Source: UBA11612 sp963976395 | Lineage (GTDB): Bacteria > Pseudomonadota > Alphaproteobacteria > Rhodospirillales > Rhodospirillaceae | Assembly: GCA_963976395.1 (NCBI GenBank) | Contig: CAXBLG010000001.1 | Coordinates: 1 to 64,000, forward strand | Length of the DNA stretch: 64,000 bases | Direction of reading: 5' to 3' | Part shown: positions 52,777-63,392 of the stretch, one piece after another | How the letters are laid out: each line of letters begins with the position of its first letter | Numbering within the stretch: the stretch's first letter is position 1 | Notes under the pieces: generated by a model | Told to the model about the DNA's origin: nothing | Seen by the model: the letters and a program-made list of their open reading frames with translations, nothing else | Database searches by the model: none | Translations under genes and position numbers: made by a program

Positions 52777-55584
52777 CTAACTGCCGCCCGGCACTAAGGA
52801 TTTAAGCCGGTAGAGTGTCTCAAGGGCCTCCATCGGCGTCATGGCGTCGGGGGCGAGTTCACGCAAAGCGTCCTCGACCGGCGAGCCTTGCACGGCTCCA
52901 AACTTAGCTCTCTCAGCCGGGGCGGGAGCAACGGCAAACAGCGGCAAGTCTTCGGTCAGCCTTGACGCGGCACCTCCTTGATCTCCCTTTTCGAGCCGGG
53001 CGAGCACGTCCTCGGCACGGCTCACAACAGCCGGCGGCAGACCCGCCAGCCTGCCCACATGAATGCCGTAAGACCGGTCAGCCGCCCCGGGGGCCACCTC
53101 ATGCAGAAAAACAATGTCGTCCTGCCATTCCTTTACCCGCATGGTGTGCGGCGCGAGTTCATCAAGCCGCTCTGAAAGGGCGGTCAACTCGTGATAATGG
53201 GTCGCGAACAGCGCCCGGCAGGTGTTGACGTCATGCAAATGCTCAAGGGTTGCCCAGGCGATGGAAAGCCCGTCGAAGGTGGCTGTACCGCGGCCAATTT
53301 CGTCCAGTATAACCAGCGAGCGCGGCGTGGCCTGATTAAGGATGATCGCGGTTTCCACCATTTCGACCATGAAAGTCGACCGGCCTCGGGCCAAATCATC
53401 GGCGGCGCCGACTCGCGAAAACAAACGATCAACGACGCCAATATGCGCCGCGCTTGCCGGCACATACGACCCCATCTGCGCCATAAGCGTGATCAAAGCG
53501 TTCTGCCGCAAGAAGGTGCTTTTGCCGGCCATATTCGGACCGGTCACCAGCCATAGGCGTCCAGCTCCGTTCTCATCGTTCTTTGTATTCAGGTTGCAGC
53601 CGTTGGCGACAAAGGCAGACTCGCCCGCTGTTCTAAGAACATTTTCCACAACCGGGTGGCGTCCACCTTGAATGTCGAACGTCACCCCGTCATCTACGAG
53701 AGGTCGGACATAATCTTGCTCTGCCGCAAGTTGAGCAAGTGCGGCGGCAACATCCAAGGCCGCCATCGCCGCAGCCGTCCGTGCAATCTCCGTACCTCGG
53801 CCAGCAACCTCACCAATGAGATCGGCGAACAGGTTAAGTTCAAGGGCCAGGGTCTTGTCGGCCGCTGAGCGAATACGGTCTTCGAGTTCCGACAATTCTA
53901 CTGTTGTGAAGCGCATGGCGTTCGCCATGGTTTGGCGGTGAATGAAAATGGCGGCGGGAGTTTCGCCGCGCGCGTCTTCCACTAATCTCTCACCGTGTTT
54001 TGCGGCCACTTCGATGTAATATCCAAGAACATTGTTGTGCCGAATTTTTAGAGACGCCACCCCGCTTACATCCGCGTACTTGGATTGCAGTCCGGCAATC
54101 AATTTGCGGCTCGCATCGCGAAGTGTCCGCAACTCGTCAAGATCCGCATCGTAGCCAGATGCAATAAATCCACCATCGCGCGCAAGCAACGGCAAGTCTT
54201 CGGCCAAGGCGCGCGACAGTCTGTCCACCAACGCTTCGTGATGACCTAGATTATTCAGCATTTGCGCGACAGCATCCGGCGGCGGCAAAAGGCCTTTTGC
54301 ACGCGACGTGATCGCGTCATTAAGGTGCGGGCCTTGCATGAGACCGCCGCAGATCGCGGCCAGATCTCGAGGGCCACCACGCCCAAGCGTAATACGCGAT
54401 AGCGCACGTTCAACATCCGGGCAGGCGCGTAAAGCCTCACGCACCGCCTCGCGCGCTTGGTTGGCCTGGACGAAAAATTCCACGGCATCAAGGCGCGCGT
54501 TGATAGCTTTCGCGTCGGTCAAAGGCGCACCCAGATGCGAAGCCAGCAAGCGCGCCCCTGCGCCGGTAATGGTTCGGTCGATAGTGTGAAGCAAACTGCC
54601 TTTGCGCTCGCCAGTAAGAGTTTTTATCAATTCCAGATTACGGCGCGTAGCGCCGTCAATTTCCAGCACAGCGCCAGAGGACAAACGTTGCGGTGTCCCA
54701 AGGCGTGGTAATTTTCCCTTTTGAGTCAGCTCGACATAATCGATAAGCGCACCGGCCGCCGCCGTCTCGGCCCGAGAAAAAGCGCCAAAGGCATCGAGAG
54801 TGCCAACACCATAAAGTTTCTCAAGACGCTTGCGCGCGTTCTCAGAATCAAACCTGGGCGCAGGAACAGGACTTAAGATTTGCGACCACGGCTCAAGCAT
54901 TTCTACAAGTTCAGCATCTTCAAGAAGGCGGTCCGGCAACAACATTTCACCGGGATCAAGACGCGCGATTGCGGCGGCCAGCATCTGCCGTGCGATCGGC
55001 TGCACCTGAAAATCACCAGTGGACATGTCCAGCCACGCAAGACCCAATTCGTTTTTTGAATCGCTGCGCACATGAGCCAGGGCTGCGAGATAATTGTGCG
55101 CCCGCGCATCGAGTAGCGCATCTTCCGTAAGCGTTCCCGGTGTGATAAGCCGGACCACCCCGCGTTTAACGACCGACTTCGATCCGCGTTTCTTCGCCTC
55201 TGCCGGGTCTTCCATTTGCTCGCACACGGCGACCTTGAAGCCGGCACGAATCAAACGCGAAAGATAATTTTCGTGGGAATGTACGGGCACACCGCACATC
55301 GGAATATCTTCACCTAGATGTTTACCGCGCTTGGTCAGGGCGATATCGAGCGCCTGGGAGGCTTTGACCGCATCGTCAAAAAACAGCTCGTAGAAATCAC
55401 CCATACGGTAAAACAACAAGGCGTCGGGGTGGTCTTTTTTGACCTCCTGGTACTGAGCCATCATCGGCGTAACATGCGCCGCCGGTGAGGTCGGGGATGA
55501 GATCGGCGGCGAACCGTTTGGGGTGCTCATCGGTTCGGAATGTACATGGTCATCACGGGGGTCATCACGGGGGTCATCGCGCAC
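52777..55584 (-). CDS. mutS: DNA mismatch repair protein MutS
   Basis: 935 aa. Binds mismatches and small loops and starts repair with MutL. The mismatch-binding domain has TPMMAQYQEVKKDHPDALLF followed by YRMGDFYELFFDDA, with the Phe and Glu that probe the base. The ATPase has Walker A VTGPNMAGKSTFLRQNA near 675-690, signature STFMVEMVETA and Walker B LVILDEIGRGTATFDG. The first codons include a 12-bp tandem repeat (55549-55579) encoding DDPRDDPRDD; the start is GTG 55584 or ATG 55530 (MSTPNGS), neither with a clear ribosome-binding site. The gene is divergent from maeB. Confidence 0.97.
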   Translation of the reverse strand: MRDDPRDDPRDDHVHSEPMSTPNGSPPISSPTSPAAHVTPMMAQYQEVKKDHPDALLFYRMGDFYELFFDDAVKASQALDIALTKRGKHLGEDIPMCGVPVHSHENYLSRLIRAGFKVAVCEQMEDPAEAKKRGSKSVVKRGVVRLITPGTLTEDALLDARAHNYLAALAHVRSDSKNELGLAWLDMSTGDFQVQPIARQMLAAAIARLDPGEMLLPDRLLEDAELVEMLEPWSQILSPVPAPRFDSENARKRLEKLYGVGTLDAFGAFSRAETAAAGALIDYVELTQKGKLPRLGTPQRLSSGAVLEIDGATRRNLELIKTLTGERKGSLLHTIDRTITGAGARLLASHLGAPLTDAKAINARLDAVEFFVQANQAREAVREALRACPDVERALSRITLGRGGPRDLAAICGGLMQGPHLNDAITSRAKGLLPPPDAVAQMLNNLGHHEALVDRLSRALAEDLPLLARDGGFIASGYDADLDELRTLRDASRKLIAGLQSKYADVSGVASLKIRHNNVLGYYIEVAAKHGERLVEDARGETPAAIFIHRQTMANAMRFTTVELSELEDRIRSAADKTLALELNLFADLIGEVAGRGTEIARTAAAMAALDVAAALAQLAAEQDYVRPLVDDGVTFDIQGGRHPVVENVLRTAGESAFVANGCNLNTKNDENGAGRLWLVTGPNMAGKSTFLRQNALITLMAQMGSYVPASAAHIGVVDRLFSRVGAADDLARGRSTFMVEMVETAIILNQATPRSLVILDEIGRGTATFDGLSIAWATLEHLHDVNTCRALFATHYHELTALSERLDELAPHTMRVKEWQDDIVFLHEVAPGAADRSYGIHVGRLAGLPPAVVSRAEDVLARLEKGDQGGAASRLTEDLPLFAVAPAPAERAKFGAVQGSPVEDALRELAPDAMTPMEALETLYRLKSLVPGGS

Positions 55585-55798
55585 AAATTAGTCTTTCACA
55601 TCTACAAGGCTAGAAATTCCGGCAAGCCGGATTATAACACCGTGGTATCGGAACGCTGCTGATCAGTCCCACAAACATTACAGTTCAATTATCCATCCAG
55701 GGACGGCTTTGCTTGTTGCATTCAGTGCGGCACAATAGGCGCAATAGAGCTTAATCAGAAGGGGTGGCGCGGTTCTTTTGCGCTGCTGGGGAGAGGGT

Positions 55799-58135
55799 AT
55801 GAGTAAAAATTTTGCGGATGGGACGCCGGTGGATAAAACCACCAAGCGGCCTGGCGCCCGCCGGAATTTCGACCAGGAAGCTTTGACATTTCACGCCTCT
55901 GGCCGCCCAGGCAAAATTGAAATTACCGCCACCAAACCGCTCACCACCCAGCACGATCTATCGCTTGCCTATTCGCCGGGCGTCGCTGCCCCTTGCCTTG
56001 AGATCGCCCGCGATCCCGCAACAGCTTACGACTATACCGCCAAAGGAAATTTGGTGGCCGTGATTACCAACGGAACCGCTGTTTTGGGCCTTGGCGATCT
56101 CGGAGCGCTCGCCTCCAAGCCTGTCATGGAAGGGAAAGCGGTTCTCTTCAAGCGCTTTGCCGACGTAGATGGACTCGACCTCGAAATCGATACCCGGGAT
56201 GTGGATGAGTTTGTTAATTGCGTACGTTTCTTAGGGCCCACCTTCGGCGGAATCAATCTTGAGGACATAAAGGCGCCCGAATGCTTTGTTATCGAGAGCC
56301 GTCTGCGCGAAATTATGGATATCCCGGTTTTTCATGACGACCAACACGGCACAGCAATCATTGCCACCGCCGGTCTTATCAATGCGTGCAACATCACCGG
56401 ACGCAAGCTTTCCGACATTAAAGTTGTCGTAAACGGCGCCGGCGCCGCCGCAATCTCCTGCGTCGAACTGTCGAAAGCCCTCGGGGTCAGACCTGAAAAC
56501 GTCATTATGTGCGATTCCAAAGGGGTGATTTACACAGGCCGCTCCGAAGGCATGAATCAGTGGAAGTCCGCCCACGCAGCCGACACCAAACTGCGCACCT
56601 TGAAAGACGCCATCAAAGGCGCAGATGCCTTCTTCGGCTTGTCGGTCAAAGGCGCGGTGACGCCCGACATGGTGAGATCCATGGCCAAAAATCCGATCAT
56701 CTTTGCCATGGCTAATCCGGACCCGGAAATCACGCCTGAAGAAGTGGCCGAAGTGCGGGATGATGCCATTATCGCCACGGGCCGTTCCGACTATCCCAAT
56801 CAGATCAACAATGTCCTTGGGTTTCCGTTTATTTTTCGCGGCGCGTTGGATGTGCGCGCACGGACCATCAATGAAGATATGAAAATTGCCGCGGCAAGAG
56901 CTCTTGCAGAACTCGCCCAACAAGATGTTCCCGACGAAGTTGCCTCCGCCTATTCCGGCCGCAAGCTTAGATATGGCCGCGAATATATTATCCCGGTGCC
57001 ATTCGACCCCCGCCTGATCGCAACCGTCCCCCCCGCAGTTGCCAAGGCTGCTATGGACTCGGGCGTTGCGCGCAAGCCAATCACCGATATGAACGCATAC
57101 CGCAAGCAGCTGGCGGCCCGCCTCGATCCCAGCGTAGCGAGCCTGCAAACCATTGCCAGTGAGGTTATGCGCTCACCGCGAACCGTAGTCTTTGCGGAAG
57201 GCGAGGAGGAACGAACCATTCGCGCCGCCATCGCGTACCGCAACGCAGGCTACGGCAAGCCCATTCTGGTCGCGCGGCGCCGCAAAGTTGAACAACTCAT
57301 CTCCGAACTCGCGATCAAACCAGAAGACCTCGAAGGCATCACGATTACCAATGCACGGGAATCGAAATCCAACGCCGCCTACACTGAGTATTTATACAAA
57401 CGGTTGCAGCGCAGTGGTCATCTTCAGCGAGATTGCGAACGCATGGTCAACCAGGACCGCAATATTTTTGCAGCTTGCATGGTCGCGCTCGGCCATGCTG
57501 ACACCATGGTCACAGGCCTAACCCGCAACTATCACTCGGCCTTGGCTGAAGTGCGGCGTGTGATTGACCCCCACCCAGATGCACCTGTCTTCGGATTAAC
57601 CATGGTCGTGATCCGCGGACGAACATTATTTATAGCGGACACTGCCGTGCACGAGCGCCCCACCCCCGACGAAGTTGCGCATATCGCCATTGAAAGCGCC
57701 GACGTGGTCCGCCGTATGGGACATGAACCGCGCGTCGCTCTGTTGTCGTATTCCAATTTTGGTAATCCGCCGGGTGCCGTGACCGAAACCATGCGTGCGG
57801 CTATGACTCTTCTTGACGATGCCGGCAAAACTGGGGGGATCGATTTCGAATACGACGGCGAAATGGGTGTCGATGTAGCGCTGGACCCAGATCGAGGCCG
57901 CATTTATCCGTTCTGCCGTTTGACCGGCCCGGCCAACGTACTGGTCATGCCAGGACTGCACGCAGCCAATATCTCAACTCGCCTTGTGCAAAGATTCGGC
58001 GCGGCGACATCCATCGGCCCCATTCTCATCGGCCTCGAAAAGCCGGTGCAGATCGTCAGTATGGATGCTTCGGTATCCGACCTTGTGCAAATGGCCCTGA
58101 TGGCCGCCCATGCCTGTGCGCCAAAACTCATATAG
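55799..58135 (+). CDS. maeB: NADP-dependent malic enzyme with C-terminal phosphotransacetylase-like domain
   Basis: 778 aa from ATG 55799, with GGGAGAGGG upstream. Oxidatively decarboxylates malate to pyruvate with NADP, giving NADPH. The malic-enzyme part has LAYSPGVAAPCLEIA, GTAVLGLGDLGALA, VFHDDQHGTAIIATAGLINA with catalytic and metal residues, VVNGAGAAAISC for NADP and IFAMANPDPEI. From about residue 450 a phosphotransacetylase-like domain follows (TVVFAEGEEERTIRAA, HYMVTGL-type motif HADTMVTGLTRNY, GPANVLVMPGLHAANI) that in MaeB binds acetyl-CoA as a regulator and is not an active Pta. Length and domain order are normal. The neighbour phoR starts 9 bp after the stop. Confidence 0.96.
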   Translation: MSKNFADGTPVDKTTKRPGARRNFDQEALTFHASGRPGKIEITATKPLTTQHDLSLAYSPGVAAPCLEIARDPATAYDYTAKGNLVAVITNGTAVLGLGDLGALASKPVMEGKAVLFKRFADVDGLDLEIDTRDVDEFVNCVRFLGPTFGGINLEDIKAPECFVIESRLREIMDIPVFHDDQHGTAIIATAGLINACNITGRKLSDIKVVVNGAGAAAISCVELSKALGVRPENVIMCDSKGVIYTGRSEGMNQWKSAHAADTKLRTLKDAIKGADAFFGLSVKGAVTPDMVRSMAKNPIIFAMANPDPEITPEEVAEVRDDAIIATGRSDYPNQINNVLGFPFIFRGALDVRARTINEDMKIAAARALAELAQQDVPDEVASAYSGRKLRYGREYIIPVPFDPRLIATVPPAVAKAAMDSGVARKPITDMNAYRKQLAARLDPSVASLQTIASEVMRSPRTVVFAEGEEERTIRAAIAYRNAGYGKPILVARRRKVEQLISELAIKPEDLEGITITNARESKSNAAYTEYLYKRLQRSGHLQRDCERMVNQDRNIFAACMVALGHADTMVTGLTRNYHSALAEVRRVIDPHPDAPVFGLTMVVIRGRTLFIADTAVHERPTPDEVAHIAIESADVVRRMGHEPRVALLSYSNFGNPPGAVTETMRAAMTLLDDAGKTGGIDFEYDGEMGVDVALDPDRGRIYPFCRLTGPANVLVMPGLHAANISTRLVQRFGAATSIGPILIGLEKPVQIVSMDASVSDLVQMALMAAHACAPKLI

Positions 58136-58144
58136 TATACGCCC

Positions 58145-59611
58145 ATGAACCGGCTTTCGTCCGCGTCTATGCGCCGTCTGCTTGCTTGGTCCATTGGCCC
58201 CAGCATTCCGGCTTGGGTTGTGCTGATGGCTCTTGGGTTATTTGAAGAATTAGAGTGGATAACCGTCGCCGCTTCCTGTGGCGTTGTTTTCATATTAATG
58301 ACTGTTCTCGTTCTTTCGCGCCTTGCGGACTTTGACCGGCTGATTACTTACGCCGAGCAGATGATCACTTCACCAAATGTGGAGCCGCCCGATCTGCAAA
58401 CCTCGGTCACCGCAAAGAGACTGCTCGTTGCCTTAACCGCTCTGCGCACCCTGTGGGCAGAGCGCCGCGATGAGGCCACCGCGCTCGCGAAATCTCGCCA
58501 AGACATTTTAGACGCCCTGCCCGATCCTTTATTACTCGTCGATGGCAAACGCAGGCTGGTCAGTGCCAACGCGGCCGCGCGTGAGCTTTTTGAACTCACC
58601 GAGGATTTAAGCCTTCCTGCAAATCCCCGGCACGGGAGCCGAGATCTTGCACGCCTCATTCGTGACCCGCGTGTGCTCGACGCCGCCGACCAAGCCCTTG
58701 CTCAAGGCAAGAAAGCCGAAGCGCAATTTACGCAACCCTCTCCGGTAGAGCGCACCTTCGGGGCTCTGCTTGTCCCGCTCCCGGAACAAGCTCAGGACGG
58801 GACGGCATTGATTGTCGCTATGCACGATCTGACTGAACGCCTGAAAATGGACCGTATGCGCGCCGATTTTGTGGCGAATGCCAGCCATGAATTGCGGACA
58901 CCGCTCGCCAGTGTTCTCGGATTTACGGAAACCCTTCTAGGTCCGGCTAAGAATGATTTGGCTGCGCACGAAGAATTTCTTGGCATCATGCTGAAACAGG
59001 CCAACCGCATGACCCGGTTGATCGATGATCTTTTGTCCTTGTCGCGCATCGAACTCCGTGAACACTCTCGCCCGACGGACTCGGTCAATCTGGAAGCTGT
59101 TTTGCGTAGCACGGCTGAACTTCTCGAGCGTCAGGCAAATGAGCGCGGTGCGAAAATAGTTTTGTCTTTCGCTCCGAACTTACCCGAAGTCGCCGCCGAT
59201 GCCGGAGAACTCAGCCAAGTCTTTCATAACCTTGTGACCAACGCGCTCAAATATGGCGGCGAGAAAGCCCAAGTGGATATTACCGGCGAAATTTCACAAG
59301 ACCGCCCAAAGACGATGCCGGGACGGGGGCCGTGCCTGAAAGTTTCCGTGCGCGATCACGGCGAGGGCATTTCCAAAGAATTCTTGCCGCGTCTGACCGA
59401 ACGATTTTACCGTGTCGATAACGCGCGTTCACGCGCGCTCGGCGGCACGGGCCTCGGACTTGCCATCGTCAAGCACATCATGAGCCGGCATCGGGGCGCA
59501 CTTACCATCGACAGTGAAATCGGCAAGGGCTCAACCTTCTCGGTTTTCTTACCGATAGCGACCTCAACAGGACTCTCCGCGCCGCAACAACAATCTACGA
59601 TCAAGCCGTAA
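58145..59611 (+). CDS. phoR: Sensor histidine kinase, PhoR-like
   Basis: 488 aa inner-membrane kinase. Two membrane segments at about 12-32 and 38-60, a PAS domain near 115-225 (DILDALPDPLLLVDGKRRLVSANAAA), HisKA with H248 in VANASHELRTPLASVLG, and HATPase with N box VFHNLVTNALKY, G1 VRDHGEGI and G2 GGTGLGLAIVKHI. This is the PhoR layout of alphaproteobacterial phosphate regulation. No PhoB regulator or pst transporter is adjacent, so the partner is not shown. It starts 9 bp after maeB and is convergent with an ampG-like gene 2 bp beyond its stop. Confidence 0.85.
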   Translation: MNRLSSASMRRLLAWSIGPSIPAWVVLMALGLFEELEWITVAASCGVVFILMTVLVLSRLADFDRLITYAEQMITSPNVEPPDLQTSVTAKRLLVALTALRTLWAERRDEATALAKSRQDILDALPDPLLLVDGKRRLVSANAAARELFELTEDLSLPANPRHGSRDLARLIRDPRVLDAADQALAQGKKAEAQFTQPSPVERTFGALLVPLPEQAQDGTALIVAMHDLTERLKMDRMRADFVANASHELRTPLASVLGFTETLLGPAKNDLAAHEEFLGIMLKQANRMTRLIDDLLSLSRIELREHSRPTDSVNLEAVLRSTAELLERQANERGAKIVLSFAPNLPEVAADAGELSQVFHNLVTNALKYGGEKAQVDITGEISQDRPKTMPGRGPCLKVSVRDHGEGISKEFLPRLTERFYRVDNARSRALGGTGLGLAIVKHIMSRHRGALTIDSEIGKGSTFSVFLPIATSTGLSAPQQQSTIKP

Positions 59612-59613
59612 AG

Positions 59614-61275
59614 TTAACGCTGACGCGCCGCGACCATAAATGTAAGCACGATCGCGATTAACCCGATCAAGAATGAGTACATGAAAAACACTGTATAGCC
59701 AGCGCCTAACGCCTGCGGACTCACGCCCGCATTCGCTGCGCCTGACGACAGCGCACCTGTGGGCAAAGACGCGAACAACGATTTTAACGGCGCAAACAGT
59801 CCGCTCTCATGAGCTGACACAGCAGCAGATTCCACGATACGACCGGATTGAGACGCCAGTAGCTTGCCCGGAATGGCATAAAGAGAAGTGAATAGAGCGT
59901 ACTGAGTCGCCGTAAATCCTTCAGCTGTCAAACTAGACATATAGGCAATAAGACAGGTGCCTGAGAACCCCATCGCAACGTTGTCGAGGCCAATCGCGAT
60001 GGTCAATGCGGGAATGCTTGCGCCTTGGGTGGCAAGCCACGCAAAGACGAGGTTGCTCAGAGGGCCTGCGAAAGCGCCAACGATAAGCGGCTTCATAATT
60101 CCCCAGCGCACAATGGCGTACCCGGCAGCGAACACGCCAAGTACCGTCATGACAGTGCCAAAAATCTTGCGCACTTCAGCGATCTCCGTGAGAGAAAAGC
60201 CAAGGTCAATGTAGAACGGATTCATAAGGTTAAGGACGAAATCCGAAATTCGATAGACGCAGATTAGCGCAATGATCAGACCGGCCGTACGACCAAAGCG
60301 GGAAAGAAAATTCACAAGTGGGTCACCGAAGGCGTGAAACAAGAATAGACCCGGTCTGGTTTTCTTGCCTGGCAGTGGCCATGCCGACAGAACTATGAAT
60401 CCGAAGCCTACGATAACGCTCCCCAATTGCAGCCACGGTCCATAGGCGCTACTCCACGCAGTGGTCAGTTTCGCAGCTGCTGCGCTTGGTAGCGTCAGCG
60501 CGAGAACATCTGTATTGCCCGATAGTCCCGTACCCAAAAACAAGGCGCCGACCACAAGAACAAAAAATCGTGCCGACCACTCAGCGCGTTCAATTACGGG
60601 ACGAACGGGCAGGCCATTGCCCGGTATGGAACGGATTTCATGCGCAGTTTCACGAGGTGCAAACAAAACGGCGAGAACGCCGATGCTCATAAGCGCTCCC
60701 ATGACCGCATAAGACAACGACCAGCTAAACACATCCGCCAAAACAAGTGGAAGCGCACCAGCGACTACCATTGCGACCCGGTAACCCCAAGCATAAGTAG
60801 CTGCTAGTACACCTTGCTCCGTATCGGACGCAGCCTCAATACGCCAGGCATCGATAACGATATCCTGCGTCGCCGATGCGAAACCCGTCATCACCGCGAA
60901 AGCGGCCATAAGGGGAAGATTGCGCGTAGGATCTGATGACGCCACAAGCCACAAACCGGCGATAATGACGCCCTGAACCACCAGCATCCATGACCGCCGG
61001 TGTCCCAATAGGCGAGTTAATCCGGGGATCGCCGTTCGGTCGACCAAGGGTGCCCACAGAAATTTGAAGGCATAGGCCAGGGTCGCCAAGCTAAAGAAGG
61101 CAATGAGTTCCAGTGATAGGCCAGCTTGGCGCAGCCAAGCAGAGAGCGTATCGAATATCAAGAAATACGGCAGGCCAGCAGAGAACCCCAGAAAGAGCAT
61201 TACTACGGCCCTGCGGTCCATATAGACGGCGAGGGCTTCAGACCAAGAGCGAGACGGTGCGGCGTTTTCAGCCAT
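59614..61275 (-). CDS. ampG: MFS permease, AmpG (muropeptide uptake) family
   Basis: 553 aa from ATG 61275 (a TTG six codons earlier is possible). About 14 membrane segments. The N-terminal motif VMLFLGFSAGLPYFLIFDTLSAWLR, then FKFLWAPLVDR and FASATQDIVIDAWRIE, are the marks of AmpG, which imports anhydro-muropeptides from peptidoglycan recycling and so can affect beta-lactamase induction. Related MFS carriers for acetyl-CoA look similar, so the substrate is probable rather than certain. It lies 64 bp after typA on the same strand. Confidence 0.88.
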   Translation of the reverse strand: MAENAAPSRSWSEALAVYMDRRAVVMLFLGFSAGLPYFLIFDTLSAWLRQAGLSLELIAFFSLATLAYAFKFLWAPLVDRTAIPGLTRLLGHRRSWMLVVQGVIIAGLWLVASSDPTRNLPLMAAFAVMTGFASATQDIVIDAWRIEAASDTEQGVLAATYAWGYRVAMVVAGALPLVLADVFSWSLSYAVMGALMSIGVLAVLFAPRETAHEIRSIPGNGLPVRPVIERAEWSARFFVLVVGALFLGTGLSGNTDVLALTLPSAAAAKLTTAWSSAYGPWLQLGSVIVGFGFIVLSAWPLPGKKTRPGLFLFHAFGDPLVNFLSRFGRTAGLIIALICVYRISDFVLNLMNPFYIDLGFSLTEIAEVRKIFGTVMTVLGVFAAGYAIVRWGIMKPLIVGAFAGPLSNLVFAWLATQGASIPALTIAIGLDNVAMGFSGTCLIAYMSSLTAEGFTATQYALFTSLYAIPGKLLASQSGRIVESAAVSAHESGLFAPLKSLFASLPTGALSSGAANAGVSPQALGAGYTVFFMYSFLIGLIAIVLTFMVAARQR

Positions 61276-61339
61276 GACGCTGTTGTCGCACAAGACGACG
61301 GGAATGGGAATCCGCTAAGGATCCTCCCGCCGGTCTTTC

Positions 61340-63163
<1,824 letters not shown>

Positions 63164-63227
63164 GGGCGTATGACCGCGCAGCTACGCGCGGTACTCCAAT
63201 TTTCAGGTTTTTAAGATCAGGGCCACA

Positions 63228-63259
63228 TAAACAAAGCCGGGCGCACACAAGCACCCGGC
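63228..63259 (-). terminator. Rho-independent terminator of the racemase-family gene (minus strand)
   Basis: On the minus strand GCCGGG (63259-63254) pairs with CCCGGC (63241-63236) across a 12-nt loop and is followed by TTTGTTTATG. It lies about 130 bp past the stop of the racemase-family gene and before typA, so it should stop readthrough into typA. Confidence 0.75.
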
Positions 63260-63392
63260 CCCCCTTGATGGCGGCTATATATACAGAAGTGCGCCCCGGT
63301 TCAAGCTTAGGAGCGGATGTAGCCCAAAAAAGCCCCTAAAATCCGCTATTTAGGCCCGTTTTCCGACCATAAACCGCTGCTGGCCGCTCCGA

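Noticed and set aside
56231..57148. Long open frame antisense to maeB
   Set aside because: It lies wholly opposite a certain gene, has Gly/Cys/His-rich shadow composition and no recognisable motif.
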